DNA of 64,000 bases from an uncultured Collinsella sp. (GCA_905208975.1 CAJLRE010000001.1:48577-112576); one strand, 5' to 3'. Shown: positions 8,258 through 16,621, counted from the stretch's first letter. The notes: generated from the letters alone by a model not told the origin. Numbers and translations are program-made.

Positions 8258-9226
8258 TTAGTACTGCTCGATACCCATGTAGCGACGAACCTCGGGGCTG
8301 TGGTCGAATACCTTGCCGCGAGCGGCACGCAGCTCGCAGCTCATGTTGTAGAAGAAGATCGGTTCCAGGTACGAACGCACGCTGGCAGGCACGTCGCCCA
8401 CGCCGTACTCGAGCGCGTCGAGCACCATGACCGTATCGGTGTGCGTGTTGAGGAACGCAAGCGCGCGCTCCTCCATGGGGCGGCACTCGCCCGATCCGAG
8501 CTGCACGAAATAGAACACACCGGGCTCGGTGGCTTCGAACGGGCCGTGGAAGTACTCGCCGGAGTGGATATAGCAGCAGTGCTGCCACTGCATCTCCATG
8601 AGCGAGCAGATGGCCATAGCGTAGGTCTGGCTAAAGTTGGGGCCGGAACCCAGGATATAGAAGAACTCGTGCTGCTGGCAGAGCTCGGCAAAGCGATCGC
8701 CCAGCTCGGCGTTGACCTTCTCGCGGGCAGCGGGCAGCAGCGCATCCATCTGCTTAAGGCCGGCGTACATGTCGGCAAGCGCCTCGTAACCCTCTTGCTG
8801 GTCGAGCAGCTCGGCAGCCATCAGGGCGCCGATGCCCTGCGGCACCTCGGCCTGCGGCACGCCTTCGCCCCACGGATAGACCCAGGTGGTCCACTTGCCG
8901 TTATCGATCTTGGAGCCCTCGCGGTCGGTGAGGGCGACAACCTCGGCGCCGGCGGCCAGCGCCATCTCGCAGCCGTCGACGACCTCCTGCGTGTTGCCGC
9001 TGTGGCTGCAAGCGATGACGAGTGACTTCTCGCCAAGACTCTTGGGAGCCATCAGGCAAAACTCGCGTGCCGTGTAGACCGTCGAGGTAAACGTGGTGGC
9101 CTCGCGCTTGAGTAGCTCGTTGGCCGGCATCAGGTCGATCATCGAACCGCCGCAGGCGATCCAAAAGACGTTCTCAATCTTGCCCTTGCGCTCGATAATT
9201 TCCTGAACCAGATCATGTGCGTTCAC
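8258..9226 (-). CDS. SIS-domain sugar-amine deglycase, FrlB-like (1 of 3)
   Basis: Predicted 322 residues with two SIS domains (about 15-145 and 185-300). Relatives of this type cleave fructosamine 6-phosphates, such as fructoselysine 6-phosphate, to glucose 6-phosphate and an amine. Seen: FWIACGGSM, ACSHSGNTQE (phosphosugar loop) and HSGEYFHGPFE, the signature of this branch. There is no glutaminase domain, so it is not GlmS. Start GTG at 9226 with AAGGAGG 9 bases upstream. A GntR/UTRA regulator is encoded just upstream on the same strand, with two candidate operators in the gap. The actual substrate cannot be told from sequence. Confidence 0.75.
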   Translation of the reverse strand: MNAHDLVQEIIERKGKIENVFWIACGGSMIDLMPANELLKREATTFTSTVYTAREFCLMAPKSLGEKSLVIACSHSGNTQEVVDGCEMALAAGAEVVALTDREGSKIDNGKWTTWVYPWGEGVPQAEVPQGIGALMAAELLDQQEGYEALADMYAGLKQMDALLPAAREKVNAELGDRFAELCQQHEFFYILGSGPNFSQTYAMAICSLMEMQWQHCCYIHSGEYFHGPFEATEPGVFYFVQLGSGECRPMEERALAFLNTHTDTVMVLDALEYGVGDVPASVRSYLEPIFFYNMSCELRAARGKVFDHSPEVRRYMGIEQY

Positions 9227-9282
9227 GGTGATGTTCCTCCTTGTGTGGCGGCTTTGAACGACGACAGCTCGTACCTGCGGTC

Positions 9283-9365
9283 GTTCTATGTTGTCCTATT
9301 TATAGCACGCACGACGATGCACGTGAAGTCATTTCACCAAATTTGTTCTATGTTGTTCTATCTAT
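9283..9365. promoter_or_regulatory. Paired candidate operators for the GntR regulator
   Basis: GTTCTATGTTGTYCTAT occurs at 9283 and 9345, 62 bases apart, between the regulator stop and the deglycase start. Each site contains two TTCTAT half-sites in direct order. Likely bound by the neighbouring GntR/UTRA protein. Confidence 0.5.
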
Positions 9366-9370
9366 GGACG

Positions 9371-10129
9371 TTAGATGTCGAACACGTAGCGCGAGCCCAC
9401 GATCTTTTGGCGTCCGAGCAGCAGGGGCCGCCCGTCCGCATCGGTAAAGTATGCCTCCATATAGAAGAGCGGCTCGCCGACCGGCACCTCCAGCAGCGGG
9501 GCCGCCTGAGCATCGGCAAGCGCAATCTCCACGGTGCAGGGGTCTGACTTGAGCGGCGCACGGCCCGAATGCTCGGCAACGAGCGCAAAGATGGAATTGT
9601 CCGTGAGGTCCTTGTCGGCAAGCGTCTGCAGATAGGGATGGTCGGCCAGCACAAAGGCGTTGTTCTCGAGCATGACGGGCACGCCATCTGCCGTGCGCAC
9701 GCGCTCGACCACGATGAGCTCGCAGCCGGGTTCCACCCCAAAAAACGCCGCGTCCTCGCGCGTCGCCGCAACCACCGTGCGCGACACCAGACGTGCTCCG
9801 GCCACCATGTCGTTGGCGGCGCAACCCTCGGAAAAGCTCTGAACGTCACCCTTCTGGACAATCTTGCGTTTGAGCTTGGGCGCACACACAAACGTGCCCC
9901 TCCCCTGCTGGCGATTGAGATACCCCGCGCGCGACAGCTCCTCGACGGCGCGGCGCACGGTGATGCGTCCCACGCCGTAGTACTTCGCGAGCTCCATCTC
10001 GGAAGGAATGCGCGAGCCGGATGCGTACACGCCGCGCGCGATCTCGCCCTTTAGGTCGTCCATAACCTGCTGGTACAGCGGCACGGCGGACACCTCAGTG
10101 CGCTCGGTTTTATCGTCGGATGCCATCAT
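9371..10129 (-). CDS. GntR-family regulator, HutC/UTRA type (1 of 3)
   Basis: Predicted 252 residues. A winged helix (about 17-85: PLYQQVMDDLKGEIARGVY, RITVRRAVEELSRAGYL, QQGRGTFV) is followed by a UTRA ligand-binding domain (about 105-250) that usually senses a phosphosugar or amino sugar. The start codon shares a base with the recQ stop (TAATG), so translation is probably coupled to recQ. It precedes the deglycase gene at 8258 and most likely controls it through the repeated sites at 9283 and 9345. Confidence 0.85.
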   Translation of the reverse strand: MMASDDKTERTEVSAVPLYQQVMDDLKGEIARGVYASGSRIPSEMELAKYYGVGRITVRRAVEELSRAGYLNRQQGRGTFVCAPKLKRKIVQKGDVQSFSEGCAANDMVAGARLVSRTVVAATREDAAFFGVEPGCELIVVERVRTADGVPVMLENNAFVLADHPYLQTLADKDLTDNSIFALVAEHSGRAPLKSDPCTVEIALADAQAAPLLEVPVGEPLFYMEAYFTDADGRPLLLGRQKIVGSRYVFDI

Positions 10130-12111
10130 TACGCTCCATCCCGTGCATGCTCGGACTCAAACTCTTCAATCGCCGCCATAAACTGCTCGCCAAAGGCATC
10201 GGCCTTTTTCTCGCCAATACCGTTGACCTGGATAAGCTCGTCGCGTGTCTGAGGTCGTAGGCGGCACAGGCCGCGCAGGGCCTTGTCAGAGAAGACCATG
10301 TACGGCGCCATCTCCAGCTCGGTCGAAATCTCCTTGCGCAGGGCACGCAGGCGCTCGAACAGCTCGGCATCGTCACCCACGCGCGGGCGCTGATCTAGCT
10401 CGGCCTCCTCACGCAGCAGATCCACCGCGCGGCGGGCACGGGCCGAGGCCTTGCGCTTGGACGCACGACGCTTGACGGTAAAGGCAAACGCCTCATCCTC
10501 GACCTCGGTGGCACGCGGGCCCAGCCCCACGACCGGGTACTGCCCCTGCGAGGTAGCCAGATAACCGCGGCCGCACAGCTGGCCGATGATGTCCTTGATA
10601 CGCCCGACCGATTCGCTCGACAGCTCACCGTAGCCGCGGTCCTCGTCCAGATGCATCTGGCGAATGCGCTCGGTGTTGCCGCCGTGGAGCACGTCGGCGA
10701 TGAGCGACTTGCCAAAGCGCAAGGGTCGCGTGGCCACATAGCGCACAGCGGCGCGGGCCATATCGGTGACGTCCTCGACCTCGAACTTCGTGAGGCAGTT
10801 GCTGCAGTTGCCGCAGCCCTCGGCGTCGTCCGTGGCGGTGCTGCCCGCACCAGCCGCGGCAGCATGCTCGGCCGCGGCCTCGTCGCCAAAGTAGCGCAGC
10901 ATGTATTCGCGCAGGCAGCCGGTGGTATTGCAGTAGCCCTCCATCTGGCTGAGCAGGCGATATCGATTCTGGAGCGCCCACGCGCGCTGCTCGTCGTCGA
11001 GCGCCTCATCGGCAGCATCGCCGCGGTCGATCAAAAAGCGACGCATGCGAAAATCGTTACCGTTCCACAGCAGATGGCAGCTGGCCGGGTCTCCATCGCG
11101 GCCGGCTCGACCCGCCTCTTGGTAGTATGCCTCGATGCTCTCGGGCACGTTGTTGTGAATCACGTAGCGCACGTTGGGCTTGTCGATGCCCATGCCAAAG
11201 GCGTTGGTGGCAACCATCACCTGGATATCGTCGTCGATAAAGGCGCGCTGGCTTTGGCGACGGGCGTCGTTGCCCATGCCGGCATGGTAGCGACCAACGT
11301 GAATGCCGCTGGGGCCCAGCGCCTCGGCAAGCTCGCCGGCGAGCTCATCGACGGTCTTGCGGGTCGAGCAATACACGATGCCGCTCTCGCTCGAATGTGC
11401 GATCACATAGTCGCGCACCCACGCGGCCTTGGCCTTGTCGCCCATCTCCTCGCAGCCAAAGTAGAGGTTCTTGCGATCGAAGCCCGTCACCACCGTCGCG
11501 GGATTTTGCAGGCCGAGCATCTGCTGAATGTCCGCGCGCACACGCTCAGTCGCCGTAGCGGTAAAGGCCGCCACGATGGGGCGCTGCGGCAGGGAATCGA
11601 TGAACTCACGAATCTGCAGGTAGGCGGGACGGAAATCCTGGCCCCATTGGCTCACGCAGTGGGCCTCGTCAATGGCCACGAGCGGCACGCCAATGCCGCC
11701 GTCCGCCGCGGCCTCCTGCGCAAAGGCCAAAAAGCGTGGCTCGAGCAAGCGCTCGGGCGCCACGTACATAAGCTGGTAGCGGCCCTCGCGCGCCCGCTTG
11801 AGCACGGTGTTTTGCTGGGCCGGAGTAAGGCTGGAGTTGAGATAACTGGGGCGCGCACCCGCCGCGAGCAGCGCGCGGGTCTGGTCCTCCATAAGCGACA
11901 GCAGCGGACTCACCACAAAGGTGATGCCGGGCAGCATGAGCGCGGGTACCTGGTAGCAAATGGACTTGCCGGCGCCCGTGGGCATAACACCCAGCGCATC
12001 GCGACCGGCAAGGATCGCATCGACCATGCGGTCCTGTCCCGGGCGAAACGAGGTGTAGCCAAAATAGGCGCCGAGCGTGTCGAGCGCCGTCTGTTGCATG
12101 CTATCGGTCAT
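10129..12111 (-). CDS. recQ: ATP-dependent DNA helicase RecQ
   Basis: Predicted 660-residue 3'-5' helicase for recombination and fork repair. Walker A MPTGAGKS, DEAH box AIDEAHCVSQWGQDFRP, motif VI YYQEAGRAGRDG, a zinc-binding RQC part with CLREYML..CGNCSNC, and a C-terminal HRDC domain ending LIQVNGIGEKKADAFGEQF. An alanine-rich insertion lies just before the CGNCSNC cysteines. Length is normal for bacterial RecQ. The downstream gntR start overlaps its stop, which makes recQ, gntR and perhaps the deglycase gene a transcription unit, although the operators before the deglycase suggest it also has its own promoter. Confidence 0.95.
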   Translation of the reverse strand: MTDSMQQTALDTLGAYFGYTSFRPGQDRMVDAILAGRDALGVMPTGAGKSICYQVPALMLPGITFVVSPLLSLMEDQTRALLAAGARPSYLNSSLTPAQQNTVLKRAREGRYQLMYVAPERLLEPRFLAFAQEAAADGGIGVPLVAIDEAHCVSQWGQDFRPAYLQIREFIDSLPQRPIVAAFTATATERVRADIQQMLGLQNPATVVTGFDRKNLYFGCEEMGDKAKAAWVRDYVIAHSSESGIVYCSTRKTVDELAGELAEALGPSGIHVGRYHAGMGNDARRQSQRAFIDDDIQVMVATNAFGMGIDKPNVRYVIHNNVPESIEAYYQEAGRAGRDGDPASCHLLWNGNDFRMRRFLIDRGDAADEALDDEQRAWALQNRYRLLSQMEGYCNTTGCLREYMLRYFGDEAAAEHAAAAGAGSTATDDAEGCGNCSNCLTKFEVEDVTDMARAAVRYVATRPLRFGKSLIADVLHGGNTERIRQMHLDEDRGYGELSSESVGRIKDIIGQLCGRGYLATSQGQYPVVGLGPRATEVEDEAFAFTVKRRASKRKASARARRAVDLLREEAELDQRPRVGDDAELFERLRALRKEISTELEMAPYMVFSDKALRGLCRLRPQTRDELIQVNGIGEKKADAFGEQFMAAIEEFESEHARDGA

Positions 12112-12194
12112 GGTTTCCTAACGTCCAAGTCATCTGCCGCCGATTATACGCCGCCACGCGGACCAGTGCCGCACGGCGACCAGCCACGCTCATT

Positions 12195-12304
12195 CTGCGG
12201 GTAGTCATTGGGGGCGTTCTTAAACGACTAGTCAAACAAGAATATCCCTAACGACTACTCATTTAAGTCTGTCCCCAATGAATGCAATGACTACTCCGCC
12301 GCAG
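12195..12304. repeat. 110-bp imperfect palindrome with TAGTCATTGGGG arms
   Basis: The left arm CTGCGGGTAGTCATTGGGGG pairs with the right arm, read as CCCCAATG, then GACTACTC and CCGCAG; the right arm carries a small internal duplication. Half of this unit recurs at 53377-53411. It is noncoding and lies between recQ and the next regulator. Confidence 0.6.
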
Positions 12305-12329
12305 GTAGAGGACGGACAGCGAGCGACGT

Positions 12330-12415
12330 CCAGGGCGAACAAGTTGGCATGAAAAAGGCAAGGCATAGACCTTCTGGTCATGCCTTGCCTTTTGAATGAC
12401 AAATTGTCGCCCTGG
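12330..12415 (-). terminator. Terminator hairpin with long outer arms
   Basis: The core stem AAAAGGCAAGGCAT against ATGCCTTGCCTTTT (12353-12393) is a good terminator for the minus-strand gntR at 12464. Pairing continues outward (CCAGGGCGAACAAGTTGG against CAAATTGTCGCCCTGG), giving an 86-bp hairpin, far more than termination requires. Confidence 0.7.
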
Positions 12416-12463
12416 GCGGCGCGCAGCGTCGGCCCGTTACGCGGTTTGGTAAAACCGCGTAAC

Positions 12464-13183
12464 TTACATGACCATAACGTAGCGCGATCCCACGTAGTAC
12501 TGCTTACCCATCAAAACCGGCTCGCCATTGGGGCCGATAAAGCCGGCACGCAGGTTGAGCAGCGGGTCGTGCGGGGCAATGCCCAGCTCGGCGGCCTGCT
12601 CGGCGTTGGCGCGAACGGCCTCGACCGTGCGGTAGCCAACCGAGACAATCGGCGTTCCGCCAACACGCTCGACCTCGGCAAAAATCGACTTGTCCTCAAG
12701 ATCGGCCGTCAACAGCTCACGGTAAGCGTCAAACGGCACAAAGATGTTCTCTTCAAAGATGGGCTCGCCGTCGGCAGTACGCACGCGCTTGATATGCAGC
12801 AGCAGCGCATCCTTCTGCAGGCCAAAGAACTCCATCTCGTTTTGGCGCGCCGGAACAATCTGACGATCGATCACATGTGCGCCCGCCTTCATGCCGTTGT
12901 CGGCACACAGCGCGGTAAACGTCTGCAGCGTCGAGGCGTGAAACTGGCGATTGATGTGCGGCGTGGAAACAAAGGTGCCGCGGCCCTGCTGCTTAACCAG
13001 GTAGCCATCGGAGCACAACTCCTCGACGGCGCGGCGCACCGTAATTCGGCTCACCTCGTACTGCTCGGCTAGCTCGAGCTCGGACGGAATACGCTCCTTG
13101 GGTGCATAAACACCTTTCTCGATCGCATCCTTGATTTCGTCGTAAATCTGCTGGTAAAGCGGTGCATTTTTGGGCGCAGGCAT
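12464..13183 (-). CDS. GntR-family regulator, HutC/UTRA type (2 of 3)
   Basis: Predicted 239 residues: winged helix at about 6-75 (APLYQQIYDEIKDAIEKGVY, RITVRRAVEELCSDGYL, QQGRGTFVS) and UTRA domain at about 90-239. It resembles the regulator at 9371 in the DNA-binding half, so the two may be paralogues. Its upstream region carries a TATAACGTC box also found ahead of the PTS operon and the DMT exporter; the inferred role is local repressor of sugar-amine uptake and of itself. The ribosome site is weak (AAGAGTG). It ends in a hairpin terminator. Confidence 0.85.
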   Translation of the reverse strand: MPAPKNAPLYQQIYDEIKDAIEKGVYAPKERIPSELELAEQYEVSRITVRRAVEELCSDGYLVKQQGRGTFVSTPHINRQFHASTLQTFTALCADNGMKAGAHVIDRQIVPARQNEMEFFGLQKDALLLHIKRVRTADGEPIFEENIFVPFDAYRELLTADLEDKSIFAEVERVGGTPIVSVGYRTVEAVRANAEQAAELGIAPHDPLLNLRAGFIGPNGEPVLMGKQYYVGSRYVMVM

Positions 13184-13220
13184 ATCTAATCACTCTTATC
13201 GAAATATCAAAATAGCTAAT

Positions 13221-13245
13221 ACGTATATAACGTCTTTTTATATGT
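13221..13245. promoter_or_regulatory. Candidate GntR operator, TATAACGTC box 1
   Basis: ACGTATATAACGTC followed by TTTTTATATGT, 38 bases upstream of the gntR start. It shares TATAACGTCTT with 19252-19269 upstream of the PTS operon and, in reverse complement, CGTTATATAC with 20530-20549 upstream of the DMT exporter. Confidence 0.5.
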
Positions 13246-13287
13246 TACCTCAGTTGGATAAAACGATACACCACATACAGCAAAACC

Positions 13288-14295
13288 TTACTTGCCGTCG
13301 TCCTGTTGCAGACTGTCCTGCTCGCTGAGGCGCGCCTGCCTGCTGGCCATGCGTGCGGGCTTGTCGGGATCGGGAACGGCCGTGGGCATGGGCTCGTCGA
13401 CATGACCACCCCACCAGCCGCCCACAAAGCTGAGCGTGTGGAACACGTTGATCACGGCACCGGGATCAATGTCGCACACCAGCTTGATAATGTCCTGGCT
13501 CTCGTAGGTCGAGACAACGGCGTGCAGCAGGTACATCTTTTCGCGGCTATATCCGCCGATGACCTCGGCGCAACTAATGCCGTGCTGAAAATGGTCAACA
13601 TAGGCGGTCATGACCTCGTCTGCCTTGCGCGTCGTGATCTGCAGCGTCACGCGGTCGTAGCGACGATAGAAACTGTCGATGGTCTTGGTCGAAATAAACT
13701 GGAACACGATGGAATACGCCGCCTTGTCCCAGCCAAACATGAAACCGAAGATCGCCAGGATAAAGCAGTTGAAACCAAAGATGACGCCCCAGATGGTCTT
13801 GCCCGTGTGGTTGGAAACCCACAGCGCGATAAAGTCGGTGCCGCCGGTTGATGCACCGGACTTGAGCGCGATGGCAGCACCCAGACCCGAGACCACGCCA
13901 CCAAAAATGATGAGCATGATCTTGTCGCCCAAAAACGGGGCGAAATGAAAGATGTTGAGGAACAGCGACGAGAGCATGACCTGCATCATCGAGAAGATGA
14001 CGAAACGCTTGCTAATGCCGCTCCAGCATAGGAGCGCCACGGGGATGTTGAGCGCGAGCATGCCGAGCGAGATGTCGATATGAACGCCGCCAAGCGAGGT
14101 AACGCGATCGAGCAGGACCGCGACGCCTGTGAGACCGCTCGGAAGCAGATCGGCGGGCTGAATGAACGCCTGGATCAGAAATGTCTGGAGAACGGCTGAT
14201 ATGGTGACCGCCACAGCGGTAATAGCGCGGCGAACGATGGTAAGGCGGCCGAGCACGAGCACGCGGTCCGTGAGCTGATCGATGGCGTTCGCCAC
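13288..14295 (-). CDS. YitT-family membrane protein (DUF161 + DUF2179)
   Basis: Predicted 335 residues with about five or six membrane segments in the first 200 residues (TISAVLQTFLIQAFI, LNIPVALLCW, GDKIMLIIFGGVVSGLGAAIAL, GVIFGFNCFILAIFGFMFGW) and a soluble C-terminal DUF2179 domain (about 210-295, ending GAVINVFHTLSFVGGWW). The family is widespread and its transport role is unproven. The GTG start at 14295 follows AAGGGAG. It is on the same strand as the next gntR but separated from it by the operator region, so co-regulation is uncertain. Confidence 0.8.
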   Translation of the reverse strand: MANAIDQLTDRVLVLGRLTIVRRAITAVAVTISAVLQTFLIQAFIQPADLLPSGLTGVAVLLDRVTSLGGVHIDISLGMLALNIPVALLCWSGISKRFVIFSMMQVMLSSLFLNIFHFAPFLGDKIMLIIFGGVVSGLGAAIALKSGASTGGTDFIALWVSNHTGKTIWGVIFGFNCFILAIFGFMFGWDKAAYSIVFQFISTKTIDSFYRRYDRVTLQITTRKADEVMTAYVDHFQHGISCAEVIGGYSREKMYLLHAVVSTYESQDIIKLVCDIDPGAVINVFHTLSFVGGWWGGHVDEPMPTAVPDPDKPARMASRQARLSEQDSLQQDDGK

Positions 14296-14431
14296 GTAGG
14301 CTCCCTTCGAAGGCAGATGTAGTTGTGGGGCATGTCGGCGATTGTAGCATGGAGCGACAGAGGGCGCCTCAATTCACCCTCTCTCGACAACCAAAACGGG
14401 ACCGGTAACCCCACAACCAAAGGCCCAAATT

Positions 14432-14555
14432 CTAAGTGAGTAGACTTTTCGCGACCTCCCGAGCACAGCCAATAACAGCCACCTCTGTGACCTGCGGTTT
14501 TACTAAGTCAGAAACGCTTTGTGCCCGGCCTGCGCCAAAAAGTCTACTCACTTAG
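14432..14555. repeat. 124-bp MITE-like element, copy 1
   Basis: Terminal inverted repeats CTAAGTGAGTAGACTTTT and AAAAGTCTACTCACTTAG enclose a core with CACCTCTGTGACCTGCGG. A second copy of exactly the same length, about 90 percent alike by eye, is at 24407-24530. It is noncoding. Confidence 0.8.
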
Positions 14556-14650
14556 CCCGAATCGAAGCCAAACGGATCTAAATTGATGCCAAATTAAGCC
14601 AATCTGCAGCAAATGACGCGTGAACCAGTGCTTCTCGCGGTGGATTGACA

Positions 14651-15280
14651 CTACAGAGCGGCCAAAATGTCGGTCAGGTTGTCGATGACGACGTCGGCGG
14701 CGGACTGGTCCAGGTTGACGCCCTCATGCGGACGCAGTGCCAGGACGCGGGCGCCGGAGCGCTTGCCAGCCTCGATGCCCAACGGCGAGTCCTCGATAAC
14801 CAGGCACTCGGCGGGGTCAACTCCCAGCGTCTCCATGGCACGCAGGTAGATCTCGGGGTCGGGCTTAAACGCACTGCACTCGTGACCGCTGATGGTGTAG
14901 TCCAGCACGTCGGCGATACCGGCAATCTCAACCAGCTCGTCGATGAGCTCGCGGTAGGACGAGCTCGCGATGGCACACTTCACGCCGCGTTCGTGCAGTT
15001 CGCGCATCACCGGCTCCGTCTGCTCGTTGAGCAGCTCGGCATACGGAACGGGGTGGACCGGGCTGTAGACCTGCTTGTACTCCACACGCAGGCGCTCGCG
15101 CAGCTCGACATCGTCGGGCACCAGCGCCTCCCAAATGGCAGGCTCGTTAGACCCCGAAAGATCGGGAATCTCGTCAAAGTGGAAGCCCTTCTCCTCCATA
15201 AACGCCACGCGGCGACGGTTGTAGAACCACTCGGTATCGACCAGCACGCCGTCCATATCAAACAGCACTGCCTTGATCAT
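14651..15280 (-). CDS. HAD-superfamily hydrolase, beta-phosphoglucomutase-like
   Basis: Predicted 209 residues, subfamily IA. Motif I FDMDGVLVDTE (7-17) with the catalytic Asp pair; motif II ASSSYREL; motif III/IV FKPDPEIYLRA and VIEDSPLGIEAG. The DxD plus Val-Asp-Thr pattern fits phosphosugar phosphatases and phosphoglucomutases. Start ATG at 15280 was chosen for GGGAGGAG six bases upstream; the preceding ATGCGT overlaps that site. It follows the PTS/deglycase operon but is separated by a terminator, so a role in the same sugar pathway is possible but not shown. Confidence 0.85.
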   Translation of the reverse strand: MIKAVLFDMDGVLVDTEWFYNRRRVAFMEEKGFHFDEIPDLSGSNEPAIWEALVPDDVELRERLRVEYKQVYSPVHPVPYAELLNEQTEPVMRELHERGVKCAIASSSYRELIDELVEIAGIADVLDYTISGHECSAFKPDPEIYLRAMETLGVDPAECLVIEDSPLGIEAGKRSGARVLALRPHEGVNLDQSAADVVIDNLTDILAAL

Positions 15281-15294
15281 ACGCATCTCCTCCC

Positions 15295-15341
15295 ACCTGC
15301 CAAAAAGAGACAGGTTTATTTTGGTAGGTTTTATCTGGGGT
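15295..15341. repeat. AAACCTGCCAAAA hairpin repeat, copy 2 (reversed)
   Basis: CACCTGCCAAAAAGAGACAG and TTTATTTTGGTAGGTTTT form a hairpin that is the reverse complement of the unit at 3461, including the TATCTGGG flank. It overlaps the ribosome-site region of the HAD gene. Confidence 0.65.
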
Positions 15342-15378
15342 TTTGCGGCGCAACGAACACGCCCTCCCAAAACAGAAA

Positions 15379-15406
15379 AGGGGACGGGGTGTAAACCCCA
15401 TCCCCT
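15379..15406 (-). terminator. Terminator of the PTS-deglycase operon
   Basis: AGGGGATGGGGT pairs with ACCCCGTCCCCT around TTAC on the minus strand and is followed by TTTTC. It lies 33 bases after the SIS gene stop. Confidence 0.85.
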
Positions 15407-15439
15407 CTCAATCAACCCGTAAGGTCTACTTACTTGTGA

Positions 15440-16423
15440 TTAGTAGGAAAGCTTCCACATGTAGCGACGCATGGTCAGCGGGTGCTGACGGGCCTCGGCG
15501 ATCTGGTTGCCGTACTCGCGCATAACGGCGAGGTGCAGCAGCGGGTTGAAGTAGGTGACGACGCTCGCCGGCACGGCGTCAGCCAGGCCGTAGTCCTTGG
15601 AGTCGATCAGAGCGACCTTGGCGCCCATGCGCTTAAGGAAGGTGAGGGCGCGAGCGTCCATCGGACGGGTAGCACCGTCGGACATGAAGAAGACGTAGGG
15701 CTTACCCTCGGTGGAAACCTCGAACGGGCCGTGGAAGTACTCGCCGGTGTTGTAGGCGGCGGCGTCGATCCACTGCATCTCGGTGAACAGGAAGGCGGCG
15801 TGAGAATAAGCCATCTTCTCGGAGGCACCGGAGGCCATGAAGTAGATCATCTTGTCGTCCTTGAAGTCTTGGGCGAACTGCTTGGCGAGGCCCTTGGCGG
15901 ACTGAGCGGCGTTCTCGCAGAGCTCGAAGACGTTGGTGAGGCCGGTGATCATGTCCTCGTAGTGGTCATAGCCCTCGGTCTGCTGAAGGATCTCGAGAGC
16001 AAGAGCGATGGCGTAGCCAGGCTTCTCGCACTTGGCAGCGTAGTTGGCATGGAAGCCGTGAACGATGACGTGGTCGGCGTCGACGGTCAGAGCGGAGCCG
16101 GCCTTGTTGGTGAGGGAGACGACCGGGCAGTTGTGCTTCTTGGCGGTCTTGTTGGCCTCGACGGTCTCGGGCGTGGAGCCACCGAGGGAGCAGGTGATCA
16201 CGAAGGTGTGCTCGTTGACCCAGGAAGGCGTGTCGTAGTTGAACTCGTTAGCGGTGAAGATCTGAACGTTCAGCTTGTCCGTGTTGTTGGCCAGGAAGTA
16301 CTTGGCAGGGTAAAGGTCGGACATGGAAGCACCGCAGCCGACGAAGGCGACGCTGTGGATCTCGTGGTTGGACAGGACGTCAGCGACGATCTGCTTAGGG
16401 AGGTTAAGGTCGATCTCGTACAT
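15440..16423 (-). CDS. SIS-domain sugar-amine deglycase in the PTS operon (2 of 3)
   Basis: Predicted 327 residues with two SIS domains. Seen: VAFVGCGASMSDLYPAKYF, ITCSLGGSTPETVEAN (phosphosugar loop, with Gly-Gly where many relatives have Ser-Gly) and NTGEYFHGPFE, which marks the FrlB/GfrF-like branch. As the last gene after PTS IIAB, IIC and IID it would act on the phosphorylated substrate delivered by the PTS, as in the Salmonella glucoselysine operon, giving a hexose 6-phosphate and a free amino compound. The start MYEID (16423) was chosen because AAAGGA lies 9 bases upstream. The exact substrate is inference. Confidence 0.78.
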   Translation of the reverse strand: MYEIDLNLPKQIVADVLSNHEIHSVAFVGCGASMSDLYPAKYFLANNTDKLNVQIFTANEFNYDTPSWVNEHTFVITCSLGGSTPETVEANKTAKKHNCPVVSLTNKAGSALTVDADHVIVHGFHANYAAKCEKPGYAIALALEILQQTEGYDHYEDMITGLTNVFELCENAAQSAKGLAKQFAQDFKDDKMIYFMASGASEKMAYSHAAFLFTEMQWIDAAAYNTGEYFHGPFEVSTEGKPYVFFMSDGATRPMDARALTFLKRMGAKVALIDSKDYGLADAVPASVVTYFNPLLHLAVMREYGNQIAEARQHPLTMRRYMWKLSY

Positions 16424-16513
16424 CTGACACATTCCTTTCGATTTTTTGCGGCGCCACATTGCCGGGCGCTCGCAGGGTTACCGTGGTTTGGACCGAGTCG
16501 CCGGCCCGTTGAG

Positions 16514-16546
16514 GATGTGTCAAAGGAACTGTCCCTTTGACACATC
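16514..16546. repeat. GTGTCAAAGG hairpin with CTGTCCC loop
   Basis: GATGTGTCAAAGG pairs perfectly with CCCTTTGACACATC around AACTGT. It is located inside the operon between the IID and deglycase genes. It resembles REP-type palindromes of Firmicutes and Actinobacteria that carry a GGGACAG word and are linked to RAYT transposases; no such transposase is in the window. Confidence 0.6.
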
Positions 16547-16557
16547 TAGGGATGGAA

Positions 16558-16588
16558 GCCTGCCTGGGGTATGGGATGCCAGGCAGGC
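16558..16588. other. Intra-operon hairpin after IID
   Basis: GCCTGCCTGG and CCAGGCAGGC form a 10-bp perfect stem 34 bases after the IID stop. No T-tract follows on the minus strand, so it more likely stabilises or processes the PTS mRNA than terminates it. Confidence 0.5.
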
Positions 16589-16621
16589 CCCCGGGGAAAG
16601 CGGTTAGACGCTTGGTCGCGA

